DNA of 64,000 nucleotides, from NCBI GenBank assembly GCA_001692895.1, contig KV748275.1, positions 124,001 to 188,000 on the forward strand. The letters are read 5' to 3'. This stretch comes from Cenococcum geophilum 1.58 (Eukaryota > Ascomycota > Dothideomycetes > Gloniales > Gloniaceae). The translations under genes and the position numbers were made by a program. Positions 24,180-35,900 of the stretch are shown in pieces. Position 1 is the stretch's first letter, and the number at the start of each line of letters is the position of its first letter. Below the pieces are notes generated by a model. The model searched no databases and was not told the DNA's origin. It saw only the letters and a list, made by a program, of their open reading frames with translations.

Positions 24180-25895
24180 AATACAGTAGAGTTTACTATG
24201 CCTGCTTATCTAGGCCTCTACCTCAGTTTTCTAGTGCTTTATCCCAGCTATAAGCAGTTAGCTGCCACCACCAATTGTATAGGGATTCTCACCAGTTCTT
24301 ACGGATATCTTATAATAGGGTTAGCCTAAGTACCAGTCCGCCCCCTAGCAGTCTGTATAAGAGTTTTCTCCTAAAGTTAGTACGCTTTTGCACGGCTTAG
24401 GAGCCTTCTATAGCCTCTAGTTTCACGCCTCTCTTTATTATTTCCGCCGGCACGGGTATAAGCTGCTATTTATAGGGGTCGCAACTCCCGTCTTACGCGC
24501 CTACTAGCGTAATCCTACAAGGGCGTCGTGGCTGCATCCTACAGTGTAGAGTGGGTGCACCTTCTACAGTTAAGGCCTGCCAAACCTCTCCCGCCTAAGT
24601 AACTCCTATTTACTCCTTAAGCGTACCTTACTAGCGTACTGCCCTAGCGAGCAGTCCTATCTATTAGTACACCAACACGTATATCCATTCTCTTAAGCCA
24701 TATAGTAGTCTCTTTAGCCAGGACGTAATCCTGCCTGCCTACCAGGTGCACTAGGGGTTAGAGCCCAGCTAAGGGGTAAGGTCCCTAGAGCCAGTAGTAG
24801 CTACTACGCACTACGCCCCATGGGGGCTAGTAGTAGTATAGGGGCGCAACACCCTATATACTACTAGTCTCCGTTTCGCGTTGCCTATAAGAGTCTCCTT
24901 ATAATAGGCCGACTGTGTCTTACAGGAGGGGTTATAGATACTCGGTCCCGCGCCAGGCGACCTGCTCTACCCTCTCCTACTAACCAAGCTTGTGTCCCCC
25001 CTTTTTATAAGCTAGCCTATGTCTCTAACTATTAAGACCTCGTACAACTGGCCTATATTTCCTTAGAGCCTCCCCCATATATATATGCGCAGGTTACGTG
25101 CACTACGCCTATTAAAACCCTCCTGTAAGTCACCTAGTCGCCATAGGGCCGTTAAAGCTGGCCTGTGTTTCCGCTGCCTAGAGCTTTACCCGTGTTTCCA
25201 CCTCGTCAAGCCGTCTAGTCGCCGTCGCGTCGCTATCGCGTCGCTGTCGCGTCCAGGTCGCGCGCACCACGCCTATTAAGACCCTCTTCTAAGTCACCTG
25301 GGAGTACCGGATACCAGATAGGCCCTCGTAGAGGGGCCTTAACGAGTTCTCTAAGTAGGGGCCTTAATAAGTTCTTCGCAGTGGCCTTAGGGCCTTAATA
25401 AGTTTCGTACAAGGTATCTGTAACGCGTTAACCTTAACAAGTTCTTATAAAAAGAGGTTCCCTACGCCCTCACCGTGTCCCTACGGTCTTAGAGCTAGTG
25501 CAAGCCCAAGGGTGTCCTGTTATACGCCTAGGACGCGTCCACGTTGACTAGCTAATAAGGCCAGTTTCGGGCCTGGCTATAAGCCAGGTAGTCGTATATC
25601 GGGTGGTTTTCGTATCCCAGTTTCCCTTGATAGGCCTCCCTAGGTAGTAGAGCAGGAGCCTCAAGCGGAGGCAGTAAGGCTCCTGGTGTTGTTAAGGGCG
25701 ATGCTTTGTGCGAAGCTTTGTACAATACATCGTACGCGTCGCGAGCTCAACACCACAGAACCGCGACGACAGCGCGCTGCACGCGCTGCGGCGGCTCTCT
25801 ACCATCGCCTCTGCACTTAGCCATCAAAAGGAATTGATTCCTAATGATGTTTCCACCCGCGGCGACGTGGACGCGTGCAGTAGGGCTTCGCGGGC
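24180..25895. other. GC-rich, un-RIPped segment inside the LINE-derived insertion
   Basis: Base composition changes abruptly: CpG, CpA and TpG are common and TpA is reduced compared with everything around it. I see no convincing protein; frames at 25085-25279 and 25708-25923 are open but low-complexity. Internal direct repeats include ACGCCTATTAARACCCTC (25106 and 25266) and three or more GGGCCTTAAYRAGTT units at 25335-25445. CGCGTCGCTRTCGCGTCG runs occur near 25210-25260. It may be a captured transcript, a LINE 5' UTR or an unrelated insertion. Confidence 0.6.
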
Positions 25896-25908
25896 TGTTT
25901 TACGGTAT

Positions 25909-26374
25909 AGGTTATTGTATTAAAGGTAAATATGTCCTAATCTTTATTAATAAGTTTCGCGTATATAGCTACCCCTAGTGGTAAGGAGTCTCTCTAGTTG
26001 TTTAGAGTGGCTATAGTTATATCTTTAGAGGAATAGAATATTGGTAGTATAGGGATTGTTATTTGGTACGCGTTCGTGACGTATATTTGCGATTATAGGG
26101 CTTAGGACTAGTTCTAGCCTTAAATCGCGAAAACTTGTAAAGCGTATTGTTCTGCGTGATGGACGCAAGAATCTATAATCTGGGGAAGGCTTAGGACTAG
26201 TTCTAGCCTTTAAATCCTTAGATTTATAGAAGAGTTTTATTTAAGGTTTAGGACCAGTTTTAACCTTAAAAGATAGCTTCCTCTAGTACGAGTAGCACTA
26301 GTATAGTAGCTTATCTCTTTTTAATAAAAACCTAGCTGTTTTATGGTATAACTATAAAGTTAACCACTAATCAG
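25909..26374 (-). other. Copia A leader and gag 5' end with three direct repeats
   Basis: The minus strand begins CTGATTAGTGGTTAAC after the LTR, matching copy B after its 5' LTR. The motif GGCTTAGGACTAGTTCTAG (plus strand) occurs near 26100 and 26187, and a diverged copy near 26247, interrupting the homologous leader. The block TTGCGTCCATCACGCAGAA corresponds to the gag start region of copy B near 43760. Confidence 0.6.
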
Positions 26375-26575
26375 TGTTGGACTTATAAGGGGATATTATG
26401 TAGCTATGGTTCGTAGATAGTATAATAATTGTTCTTATATCTTCTTTTAAGAAAGGGGAAGGGTAAGGAACTTAAGGTTCCTTACCACGCTAGTGCCGCG
26501 GCAACACGTGACGGCAACTTGCCTTACGTGACGGCAATTTGCCGCATATGGCGGCAATTTGCCCTATTCCTAACA
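26375..26575 (-). repeat. LTR (5' in element orientation) of copia copy A
   Basis: This 201-bp copy is less mutated than 17796-17996. On the plus strand it starts TGTTGGACTT and ends CCTAACA. It holds three GGCAAYTTGCC palindromes separated by ACGTGAC or CATATGGC spacers. Confidence 0.92.
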
Positions 26576-28990
26576 TATATAATTCGGGCTTATAAACGCA
26601 CTAGTAATATTCTAGAAGCGTATTAATAATGTATTAGGAGAACACTTAGATAAGTTTATTATAGTATACTTTAACGATATTATTATTTACTTAATAACTA
26701 AGGAAGAATATAAAGAATACGTTAAATAGGTCTTAAAGAGACTATAAGAAGAACAGATGCTAGTAGTAATTAAGAAATGCGAGTTCTTTACTAGGAAGAC
26801 CAATTTTATTAAATTTATTATTAAACTAGGCTAACTTAGTATAGATCTAAAGAAGATTGAGGCTATAGTGAATTAGCAAGAACTAGAGAACGTTACGCAG
26901 TTAAGATTGTTTTTAGGGTTTTGCAATTACTATAGAAGGTATATAGCATAATAGTTAAAGGATATTAAGCCGTTTACGCGGTTAATAAAGAAAGAAAAAT
27001 TATAGGCATAGGAAGAGGAATAAAAGGAACTCTTTAAAAAAGTTAAAGAGTTGTTTACCCGGGAGCTAGTTCTTAAGATCTATTAATTAGGACTAAAAAC
27101 GGTTATAAAGACGGATATATTAGATTATATACTAGGGGTATACTTTATATAAAGGTATTAAGATAGATAGTACCTAGTGGTATACTATAGTTGAAAGATA
27201 ATACTACTAGAGTTAAACTATAATATCTATAATAAGGAGTTATTAGGTATAGTTACAGTATTAAAGAAATAGAGAGCATTCTTATAAGGCATGGAAAAAC
27301 TATTTATAGTTAAAACAGATTATAAAAACCTAATAGGATTCCTAACGATAAAGGAACTTAACTAAAGATAGGTTAGATAGGTAGAGATGCTTACGGAATA
27401 CTATTTCGAAATTTAGTATATTAAGGGTACAGATAATATATAAGTAGATGCTCTAAGTTATAAAGCTAAACTATAGAATAATAAAAGGCCATTAGGGGCT
27501 TTACTGCGAAAAGATATAGACAGATTAATTAGGTATAATTATCTAAAAATTATAATAACTTAAGAAGAACTAGATAAGGTTTATAAGATATTAAAAAGCT
27601 TTTAGGTATAAAGAATTCTAGAAGTATAACTAAAAGATTTATAGACGGATATATATAAAAACTAAGAAGCGAAGTATATCCTAAGAAGTATAGTAGAGTA
27701 GTTTATAGAGGACTTCTATAAGGGACTAATTTAAGGATATAATAGAGCTATGGGCTTAGTGTTAAGACTCTAAGAGGAGTATATTATTAATGGAATCTAG
27801 GAACTAGCACGGAAAGTTATAAGAGAATATTTAGATTGCTAAAGAAATAAACTAACGAGGTATAAGCTATATAGAGGGCTATAACCTATTAAAACACTAG
27901 AGAGACTATAGGAGGTTATATTATAGGACTTTATTATTAAGTTGCTAAAGTTAAAAGATCCTATTACCGGATAAGATTATAACGCGATTTTAGTAATAGT
28001 AGATAAGCTTATAAAGTGGGGATACTTTATAGTATATATAGAAGAAATCTTAGCGGAAGATATCGCTAAAATCTATATTAAAGAAGTATTTATAAGATAT
28101 AGAGTACTAAGTAAAATTATATTAGATAGAGATTTAAGATTTATAGTAGTATTCTAGGAGGTATTTTTAGCGGAGTAAGGAGTTTAAGTAGTAACTTCTA
28201 CTATATATTATCCGCAGACAGACGGTTAAATAGAAAGATTAAATTAGACGCTAGAACAGTATCTAAGGCACTATATTAATTACGCATAAAATAATTAGGT
28301 ATTGCTATTACTAGTTATATAGTTTATATATAATGCAATACCTTAAGAGGGAATAGGCATATTACTATTTAAGGCAAATTACGGATATAAGCTAAGAATA
28401 TCGTTGTCACTATAATAAGTGAAGAAAATAAGTAGTATAGCTAAAGAAAGGATAAAGACGTTAATAAATCTTTATATAGACCTTATAGAATTAGTAAAAA
28501 AAGTATAAGAGAGAATATAAAAGTACTATAATGCTAGGAGATCTAAGGGACTAGATCTTAAGGAGGGAGATAAAGTATAGCTACTATATAAAAATTTTAA
28601 GAGTTAACAACTAAGTAAGAAATTGGACTATATTAAACTAAGACCTTTTAAAATTACGTAGAGGATTTTACCAGTTATATTTAAGTTAAACCTACTAGCT
28701 AAAATAAGGATCTACCCTATATAGCATATTGCAATGCTAGAGCTAGCATATAGGAATATTAAGCTACTAGTTTATAAGGTAGATATATATAGAGGATAGG
28801 AAGAAGATAAATAGTAAGTTTTGAGAATTATTAGTTATAAGAACGTTAACAATAAAATATAGTATAAGGTTAAGTAGATAGACTACACTAAAACTACCTA
28901 AAAGCCACTAAAAAATTTAAAAAACGCTATAAGAAAGGTATAGGAGTATTAGAAGAGATTAGGTTAAGTAGTATTAAAAAAAAAGGATTA
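26576..28990 (+). pseudogene. Level-2 pol, second part (RT C-half, RNase H, integrase, chromodomain)
   Basis: The RT resumes with FGLINALVIF (FGLTNAPATF) at 26583 and reads DKFIIVYFNDIIIYL near 26655-26690; the catalytic YLDD is now YFND. RNase H follows to about 27470. The integrase region reads PYHPQTDGQ-like YYPQTDGQIERLN near 28205-28245, and several expected Asp are Asn. Near 28775-28915 a chromodomain-like end reads YKVDIYRG and IQYKVKQIDYTKTTQKP. Stops are at Gln/Trp positions throughout. Confidence 0.82.
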
Positions 28991-29686
28991 CTAAAGAATA
29001 AGTCACCTAAGGGGGACCCAGGAAGAGTAGTTGCCGAATTACTTAGATCTATTTCCTTCTCTATTAGAAGAGAATCCATTCTTTTATTACCAAGTTCCTA
29101 TAAACCTTATTTTATAAGTTTCTACTCCTTAAAACGCACCTTTTTACAAACCTTTTTAAGACAGAGTAGATAAGTAGACGCCGCGATACAAGTATTTAGG
29201 GCCTTCTATTCCGCATCCTAAGAACGTTCCAACTTAGTAAGGGCTTAAGATAGTTTATTATTTAGCTACGTAGTAGTAGATTAAATATAAGACCCTAAGA
29301 TAAATTAATTAGGAAACTAGATAACTATTAAGAGTAATAGGTCGCGTATATTTAGTATTAAAAGTAAAGCGAACGTTATAGGACAAATAAATATTCGCTT
29401 TAGTGCACTCTAAGTAAAAGAATAGTTATTACAAAAATAGGGTTACTAACTTAATATAAACTAACCCTTTTTTCGAATAGCGAGAATACGGAGACGGCAT
29501 AATCTCACTAAGAGACAATATTACAGCAATAGTATAAGCACGACGTTGGGCGTATAAAGAAGAAATTGCTTTAGGCATAATAAGCAATAATATTAACTAA
29601 ATTAATTAGACGAACATTATACCTCTAGTAAACGACTTAGAGATATTTTAAATCTTTAAGGACGAAGATAGAGAGGAGGGAGATAG
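28990..29686 (+). pseudogene. Level-2 extra coding-like region after the chromodomain
   Basis: Between the chromodomain and the 3' LTR a frame remains legible through stops, with segments SFSIREESILLLPSSYKPY near 29050-29105, FYSLKRTFLQTF near 29120-29155 and YGDGIISLRDN near 29485-29515. No domain is recognised. It ends at a polypurine tract GAGAGGAGGGAGA just before the 3' LTR. It could be a C-terminal Pol extension or a separate ORF. Confidence 0.5.
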
Positions 29687-30111
29687 TGTTACGGACGCTT
29701 TAAGTACGATATTATAACTACTAGGAGAGGAGTTAGAAGAAGCTAGTTAGTTAATTTAGGCACGGTTTAAAATGGAGCTAGTAGAACTATATAATAAGGA
29801 ATAGTAACTAAGGTTATATAATATGCTACGTATTAAATAAGAGGAATAAGAGGAACTTATATACCTTATATATAAGACGTATATTACGTATAAGAAGAAT
29901 TTTATAAGAGTACGGTTATATATTTAAGGACCCTTAATCCCTACCTAGAGAGTTTCTTCCTTATAGTGATTCTTAGAATATCATTAGAGTTAATCTATTA
30001 GGCAACCACTCCACCAGTTATTATTCCGTTATTAACTTTTATACTTATATTTCCTATACACCTAGCCTAATAATGAGCCCACCGTAGTTCTTGCTATAAG
30101 GTTCTATTATA
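29687..30111 (+). repeat. 3' LTR of level-2 element
   Basis: This is the 425-bp direct repeat of 13380-13804, followed by TSD ATTAT. The terminal ACA has become ATA. Confidence 0.92.
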
Positions 30112-31790
30112 ATTATATACCGCCTAGGCGTTTAAGGTTAGAAGCTTAATACCCTAACCTAACGCTCGCAAGACGCGCCAGCCCTAGAAGAAGCGCGCTC
30201 TTACCGAAATTAGACCCTACTTCGCCCTAAACTATTTAACCCTCCCACTAAAGATCTTATAGTACTCGTCCTTAAAATAACTAATTAATTAATTAAGTAG
30301 ATTATAGTTAACAAATACCTAAATAATAAGTTTATCTAAGAGACGCTTAAGCTAATATAAGATGGCACCAGACGCTCTAAAAAGATTTCTCTAAATAAAT
30401 ACGAAGCCTATGGAAACCGCTTATATTACCAAAACCGTTTAATTATCCCTAATTATAATAAGCTTAAGCTTAAGCTCCTTAAACATATATACGATCTACT
30501 AGTAGCTAGCCACCTAGGCTAAGGAAAAACCCTAGAACTACTTTAATAAGAATACTATTAGCTAAATATATATAACATAATATAAAAGTACGTCTCTAGC
30601 TACTATACCTACCGATAAGCTAAAGCTTCGTATAAGATATATAACGGCCTTCTAAAGCTACTGCCTACTCCAGACCAAAGATGGAAGGATATCTTAATTA
30701 ACTTCGTTATTAATCTCCCCGTAAGTAAAGGCTATATAAATATTATAGTAATTATAAACTAACTGTCCAAAATAAGACACTTAATTGCCTGCCCTAATAT
30801 ATTAACACCTACCATTACCTAGCTATTCTTAGATTACGTATAAAAACTCTATAAACTCCCTAAAACAATTATCTTTAATAAAGGCAGCTAGTTTATCTCT
30901 GTATTTTAGGAAGAACTAACTACCTAACTCTGTATTAAAGCACTATTATCTATAGTATACTACCCGGAAACGGATAGTTAAATGGAACGTGTAAATACTA
31001 TAATAAAGCAGTATATTTGGATATACACGTTATACTTATAAGATAACTAGATTAACTGGCTTGCATTTGCCGAGTTTATAGCAAATAATTCCGTTTTAGA
31101 AACTATAAAGGTCTCCCTATTCCTGGCTAACTACGGCCAATATCCACAAATAGGTTTTAAACCCTTTAGTAACGTTCCTCGCCCCGCTTATTAAGCCTTA
31201 TAAGTTATAGAAGCAAACAAATTCATAGAAAAGATAGAGGAACTATAATAGTTCTTTATTAACGAAATAAGATAGGCCTAATCTGTCTATAAAGCCACAG
31301 CGAATAAGAAATAAACCCTAGCACTAGCCTACTAAATTAGTAACTTTGTTTAGCTAAATATAAGAAATCTAAATACAAAACAACCTACTAAGAAACTTAA
31401 TTAGAAGAACGCTGGCCCTTATAAGGTCGAGAAGGTCATCTTCTCTTACTCCTACCGATTGGGGCTCCCTAATACGGTTAAAATCCACCCCGTATTCTAT
31501 ATATCAGTCCTCCATCCTACTGCCCCTATATTAGACGCCCTACCTAAACAAATACAGGACCCTCCCCTACTAGTTAAAGTAGATGGTAAAAACGAGTACT
31601 TTATTAAAAAAATTAATAATATTAAATATAATAAACGGAAACGCTAATATATATATCTTATAAAATAGAAAGGCTTTACTAAGTCCTTATAGGAACCCAT
31701 TAACTCTATAGGACTTATATAAGCCATAGAAGACTTTTACAAACTCTACCTAGAACTACTACAGCCCTACCTCGCAAAAGCTCGAGTTTN
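30112..31790 (+). pseudogene. Level-1 pol, second part (RNase H end, integrase, chromodomain)
   Basis: The RNase H end resumes as YRLGV (YRPG) in frame with the break at 13379. The integrase zinc-binding region reads LVASHLGQGKTLELL near 30500 with YTYR replacing CxxC near 30610. The core reads WKDILINFVINLPVSKGY near 30680 (Asp to Asn) and YYPETDSQMERVN near 30960. At 31459-31647 an uninterrupted stretch reads LPNTVKIHPVFYISVLHP and enters a chromodomain (NEYFIKKINNIKYNKRKR, then YLIK.KGF, .EP). It ends just before the polypurine tract. Confidence 0.85.
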
Positions 31791-31808
31791 ANNNGGGGGG
31801 GGGGGTAC
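31788..31808 (+). other. Polypurine tract (G-run) with ambiguous bases
   Basis: A run of about 11 G preceded by ambiguous bases at 31790 and 31792-31794 lies immediately 5' of the level-1 3' LTR, the expected place of the plus-strand primer. The exact length is unreliable. Confidence 0.7.
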
Positions 31809-32168
31809 TATTACGGGACACCCCCATAATACCTTATATACGTTTACCTATTTCTACCAACTTAGCAATTAAAGACTAACCGTAAAATAGTAATCTAACG
31901 GCAATCTAGCGGCAATCTACGGTATTCTGCTATATTTTACTAAGTTCCACTAAATTCTACTAAGTTCTACTAGGACTATAACCTAAACCCTATTCTGCCC
32001 TATATATATATTAACTAAGCAACTAAGTTAATAATATATACCCTTTCTTCCCAATCTCCTACCTTCTCTCCTTACGCAACGTCTTGACCTTATTATACAG
32101 TTTATATATATAGCTTAATAATATCTACTTCGTTATATATTATTACTACTTATACTTACTTTGTAACA
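31809..32168 (+). repeat. 3' LTR of level-1 element
   Basis: This 360-bp repeat of 9478-9837 begins TATTACGGG, a RIP-type change from TGTTACGGG, and ends GTAACA. TSD CTTAG follows at 32169-32173. Confidence 0.93.
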
Positions 32169-32173
32169 CTTAG

Positions 32174-32900
32174 TAGTTCTAGCTTTAGAAGATTGTCTTT
32201 CTTCTTAAATAGGTCGATATACTGCTATACCTTATTAGTTTTAGCTATGTTTTAGATAATAAAGAACTATTAAATCTAATTGGATGGCTTGTTAAGGATA
32301 GGGTTAATTTTTAATTTAGTAGAGGTTGTTATTTTTAAAATTTAATAGGTTAGAAAGGGTTTAGGTTAGGGTTTAGCTAGCGTCTTAGTAAAACCTTATT
32401 TAGATATTCCGAACTTTTAATTTAATTTATTAGTTCATTTATTAGTTAGATTTTATTATAGGGAGCGCGATTAATAACCCCTACTAACAGCTCTAACTAT
32501 ATCTAATTTTTAATTTATAAATCGGCAGATCTATAGGTAATAGTTATTTTAAGTAGCTCTAGGTATAGTATATATAAAATCTTAACTATAGTATAGAGAA
32601 GTCGTGGCTGCTAATATGCGGTCCTAAGTAGTATGTATTCTTAGAGGTTATATAACTTCTTATATAAGCGACATTTCTGCCCTTTAAAAAAAATTTAAAA
32701 AATTCTAAAAATTGATTAACGCTATAGATAGTAGTAATATTAATCTGGTAATACTGCTAATTCTCCTTATATACTATTATATATATATCTAACAGCTCTA
32801 AAAGTAGTAAGAAGGTAGAACGGATAGGGGGGTTAAAATTTAGAAAATTGGATTTTGTGGTTAAGCTGTTTAAAAGTTAGAAAACTAAAACAAATACTAT
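32174..32900. other. Gene-free AT-rich stretch; diverged repeat at 32470-32660
   Basis: No coding frame is recognised. The part from 32470 to 32660 is a diverged counterpart of 7660-7850 (shared blocks around CGGCAGATCT and GGTTATATAAC). It may represent the 3' end of the adjacent Helitron or an older repeat. Confidence 0.45.
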
Positions 32901-32904
32901 ATTC

Positions 32905-35900
32905 TCCGCTTACCTTTAAGCTAGTATATAATTTCCTAATTAGGAAAAGTCGTTTATAAGTAATTGCTACTACCTCTATACAAAATCTTCTTATTATACC
33001 TCTTTGGTCTTACTTATAGATAACTAAAATCGTTTTATATTAAACCTACGTTTAAATATAAGCCCTAAGAGCTTCTTAACTTATAAGATTGCTATATAGA
33101 TTAGCCTAGCTATTTTATCCTTTTTTTTAATATCTAGAACTACCTAGTTAAGTATTAGGCCCTAGCTTTTATATATAGTAAAAGCAAAAGCTAGAGTAAT
33201 TAGAAATTAACGCCGTAAGTAAGAGCCTTTTATACCCTCCTATTTATAAAGTACGGAAAATATAGGGACGACTTTCTTACTATCCTGCTAAGTAAATAGG
33301 GTAAGTCCGTTATACCTATCTACCGTAATTAGTAGTAACTAAGGCTAATCCTTTTTAATATCCGCGTGTCCCTTCTATATAATATCTTTAACTATACTAA
33401 TAGTACCATTTACTAAGCCTAGTTCAACCCAGATATTCTATATTAGTATTATTTTCGCGCCAATATATAAGGCTAGATTCTCTATAGTATTGCATTAATT
33501 AGAAGTAACTTTCCGTATACCTACACCAGTGTTAACTAACTTAATAGCTACCACTAGCTGTAAAAGGTCGCGAAGCCAAGTAGTGTTATACTTACCTATA
33601 GCAGCGCGTGTGCTATATAGCCGAATTATATTATTAAAGCCCGCAACCTTATTGGTGGATAGGCCCTGCTTATACCTAGTTAAAAGAAGCTTCTAGGTCG
33701 GATTACTTATAGAATTACTACGTAGCTTTATAAGGGCGGTCCTAAATATAAAGGTCTTAGCGTTATTACCGCCCTACCACATAACTTGATTTAGGATAGC
33801 TGTTCGGTTAATCGCCTTATAGGCTCCCTTTTTATAGCTAGCGAGCTCTAACGGCCTAGCGGATAGATTACTATATAAGGCCGCCTAACCTATAGGGGGA
33901 AGCTAATAGAAATCGCCTATTAGTAAGATGTTTAAGCCTCTAAAATAGTTGTTATTGCGTATAGAGTAGATCTAATGGAGGCGGCAATTAATCTAGGCTA
34001 GATGTACTTGCCTAATTATAGATTTCTCATTAAGGACAAGATAGTAAATATCCTTAAAAGCTTGCTATAGAGGCGTAAGACTAGTAGTAGGCAATTTATT
34101 AAATGGGCGATTTACTAGCAACCTTAGTAAATTGTATATAGTTCTGCCGTTAATATTAAAGGTAGCTACCCTAGTAGGGGCCGCTTAAGCTAATGGCATT
34201 AGCTTACTATAAGCCCTTGCTATATTATAGAGCGTAGTAAAGAGGATAGTAATAAGATATAATTTGCCGGTTCCTACCTCTCCATTAATATTAATCCGTA
34301 GTAGGGAAGGGCCAAGGCCCACTTGGATTTGCCTATAGTAATTAACTATAATATTATAGATATAACGCTAACCTGGTTATAAGGAGGACGGAGTTACTAT
34401 TTAGGATAGGCGGCTCTACAGTAGAGGCTATAGCCGTACTTCCTGCTAATAGGTCCTTTTATTAAGCTACGGGTACGTACCCTAATGCGTACTCTAGTCG
34501 TAGTTATAATTAAGCTCCCTATTACCAAGCCTATTAGGATCCTTAATTTTAACTCCGTTAATATTTTAAACGCGGGCATATAGGGCCTTAAAGGACTAGT
34601 ATAGCTCTAAGTCGTCTACAAAACCGCCCTTAAACTCATTAATATTATTAGTAGTTTTACGGCCTTTCTCTAGTTTCCAATTATAGAAGTAGTTGGGTAG
34701 GTACTAATAAGAGTTAACGTAAGCCTAATAGGAAGCCATATAATTAGGGGCCCCGAATCTATTAGTATAAGTAGCTATTTCCTTATACTCCCTTTATGGG
34801 TGATAAAGAATGAGCTTTATATAGTAGAACTTAGGATACTATAGATAAAAACAATCGCCGTTATATTACGGAAAGTATAATATAACTTAAGGCCTTACTC
34901 TTAGCTAACGCTTATAAGTAGAGTAATTAAAATAGAGTAGAAAATCGAGAAAAGTAACGTCCTCTACCCTATCTAGGCGGCGCTTATATTTCTTATAGTT
35001 AGATAGTCTACACCCTCTTAGTTGCCTATTATTAAGCTTATATATAGCGCTTTAATCGTCCTCCTAGCGGTAGTTTAAAGTTATTATATTCCTAGAGCCT
35101 TTATAAAGGGGAATATTAAAAAGTAGATGGTATACCTTCTACGCTAACTAATCGCGTTTAGTAATAAGCTTATTTATAAACCTAGCTATAACTAAACTAA
35201 AGGTATAAAGGCTATTAGCGTATAGCTGTACTAATTAGAGTAACTCCTAGTAGGAAGTTAACTTCTTCTCTTCCTTACTGCAATACTTGCCTATATAGTT
35301 AACTATTACTAATACGCTTATAGCGGGTGATGTATTAATATTCGCTATCCACGCTAATATTATAGCTATATTATAACTATTAAGAAGCTTATTATTACGC
35401 TATAGACAGAACGTCTAGTAATATAGATTTTAATCCTTTAATATAGCGGCCTTATTATAGAGAGACCGTAGAAAATAAAAGCGGCACTTCTTTACTCTAG
35501 TGGAGCCTTTCTTTAATCTTAAGCAGTAAGATTCGGTGCAATTATAGTGCTGTTAAAATCGATTAAGGTAGGCAGTAAGAAGCTTACTAGTATTAAGCTG
35601 TTCTTTATAGCTAAGAGTAGAAGGATATTAGAGATTAGGAGGCCTAGATTAATTCGGATTGATTAAAAATATAAAAGTAGCCCAGTACTTAATAAAAGCC
35701 GCCCTTAATTTAATAGCTAATAAATCTAACTTTAGGGCTGTTAAACTCTATAAGAAGCTATATATATAGCCGCTACCTTATACCTACCACTTATATTAGG
35801 ACTAAAAGTTAGTGCTATTAAATAGGCCTATAAGCACGTGCTTTCTAAACAGATTAAAGCGGCGATATAGCTAGTAAGCAGTAATATGCGGATTATTATT

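Larger units (their letters stand above)
23082..25908 (-). mobile_element. LINE-derived chimeric insertion with 13-bp TSD (level 4)
   Basis: TGTTTTACGGTAT occurs at 23082-23094 and again at 25896-25908. Between them, the left edge is a (TTTTTA)n run, i.e. an A-rich tail of a minus-strand retroposon. It is followed by a ~115-bp 3' UTR also present at 37870-37985, then a Tad1-like LINE RNase H and C-terminal frame up to about 24160. The remaining 1.7 kb to the right (24180-25895) has no LINE coding and is distinctly GC-richer. This fits target-primed reverse transcription of a LINE 3' end joined to another template, as described for composite LINE elements such as MINE in Magnaporthe, or an internally deleted LINE. 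Confidence 0.8.
17796..26575 (-). mobile_element. Ty1/copia element copy A (level 3), reverse-oriented
   Basis: This has 201-bp LTRs at 17796-17996 and 26375-26575 and a TSD of TATAT. The interior codes on the minus strand: leader and gag at the right, integrase, RT and RNase H to the left. It belongs to the same family as 43388-49375; LTRs and proteins match in opposite orientation. Subtracting the LINE-derived insertion at 23095-25895 leaves about 5966 bp against 5988 bp for the other copy. All frames are broken by RIP-type stops. Confidence 0.92.
13380..30111 (+). mobile_element. Second Ty3/gypsy element (level 2) inserted in level-1 RNase H
   Basis: It has 425-bp LTRs (13380-13804 and 29687-30111) and a flanking TSD of ATTAC at 13375-13379 against ATTAT at 30112-30116, one transition apart. 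The interior encodes gag, protease, RT, RNase H, integrase and a chromodomain, with an extra region before the 3' LTR. The RT is split at 17795/26576 by a copia element. Removing that and one TSD leaves about 7947 bp. All frames are RIP-broken. Confidence 0.92.
9478..32168 (+). mobile_element. Outer Ty3/gypsy chromovirus (level 1), interrupted
   Basis: This is a complete LTR retrotransposon with 360-bp LTRs at both ends, a perfect 5-bp TSD (CTTAG) and LTR termini TGTTACGG...CCGTAACA. It contains the order gag, protease, RT, RNase H, integrase, chromodomain, and a G-run polypurine tract before the 3' LTR. The RNase H is split at 13379/30112 by a second element; removing that and one TSD leaves about 5954 bp, a normal Ty3/gypsy size. 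All frames are closed by RIP-type stops, so it is immobile. Confidence 0.92.

Noticed and set aside
25085..25279. Arg/Ser-rich open frame in the GC-rich segment
   Set aside because: It is low-complexity, overlaps an internal GTCGC repeat, and has no recognisable motif or codon signal.
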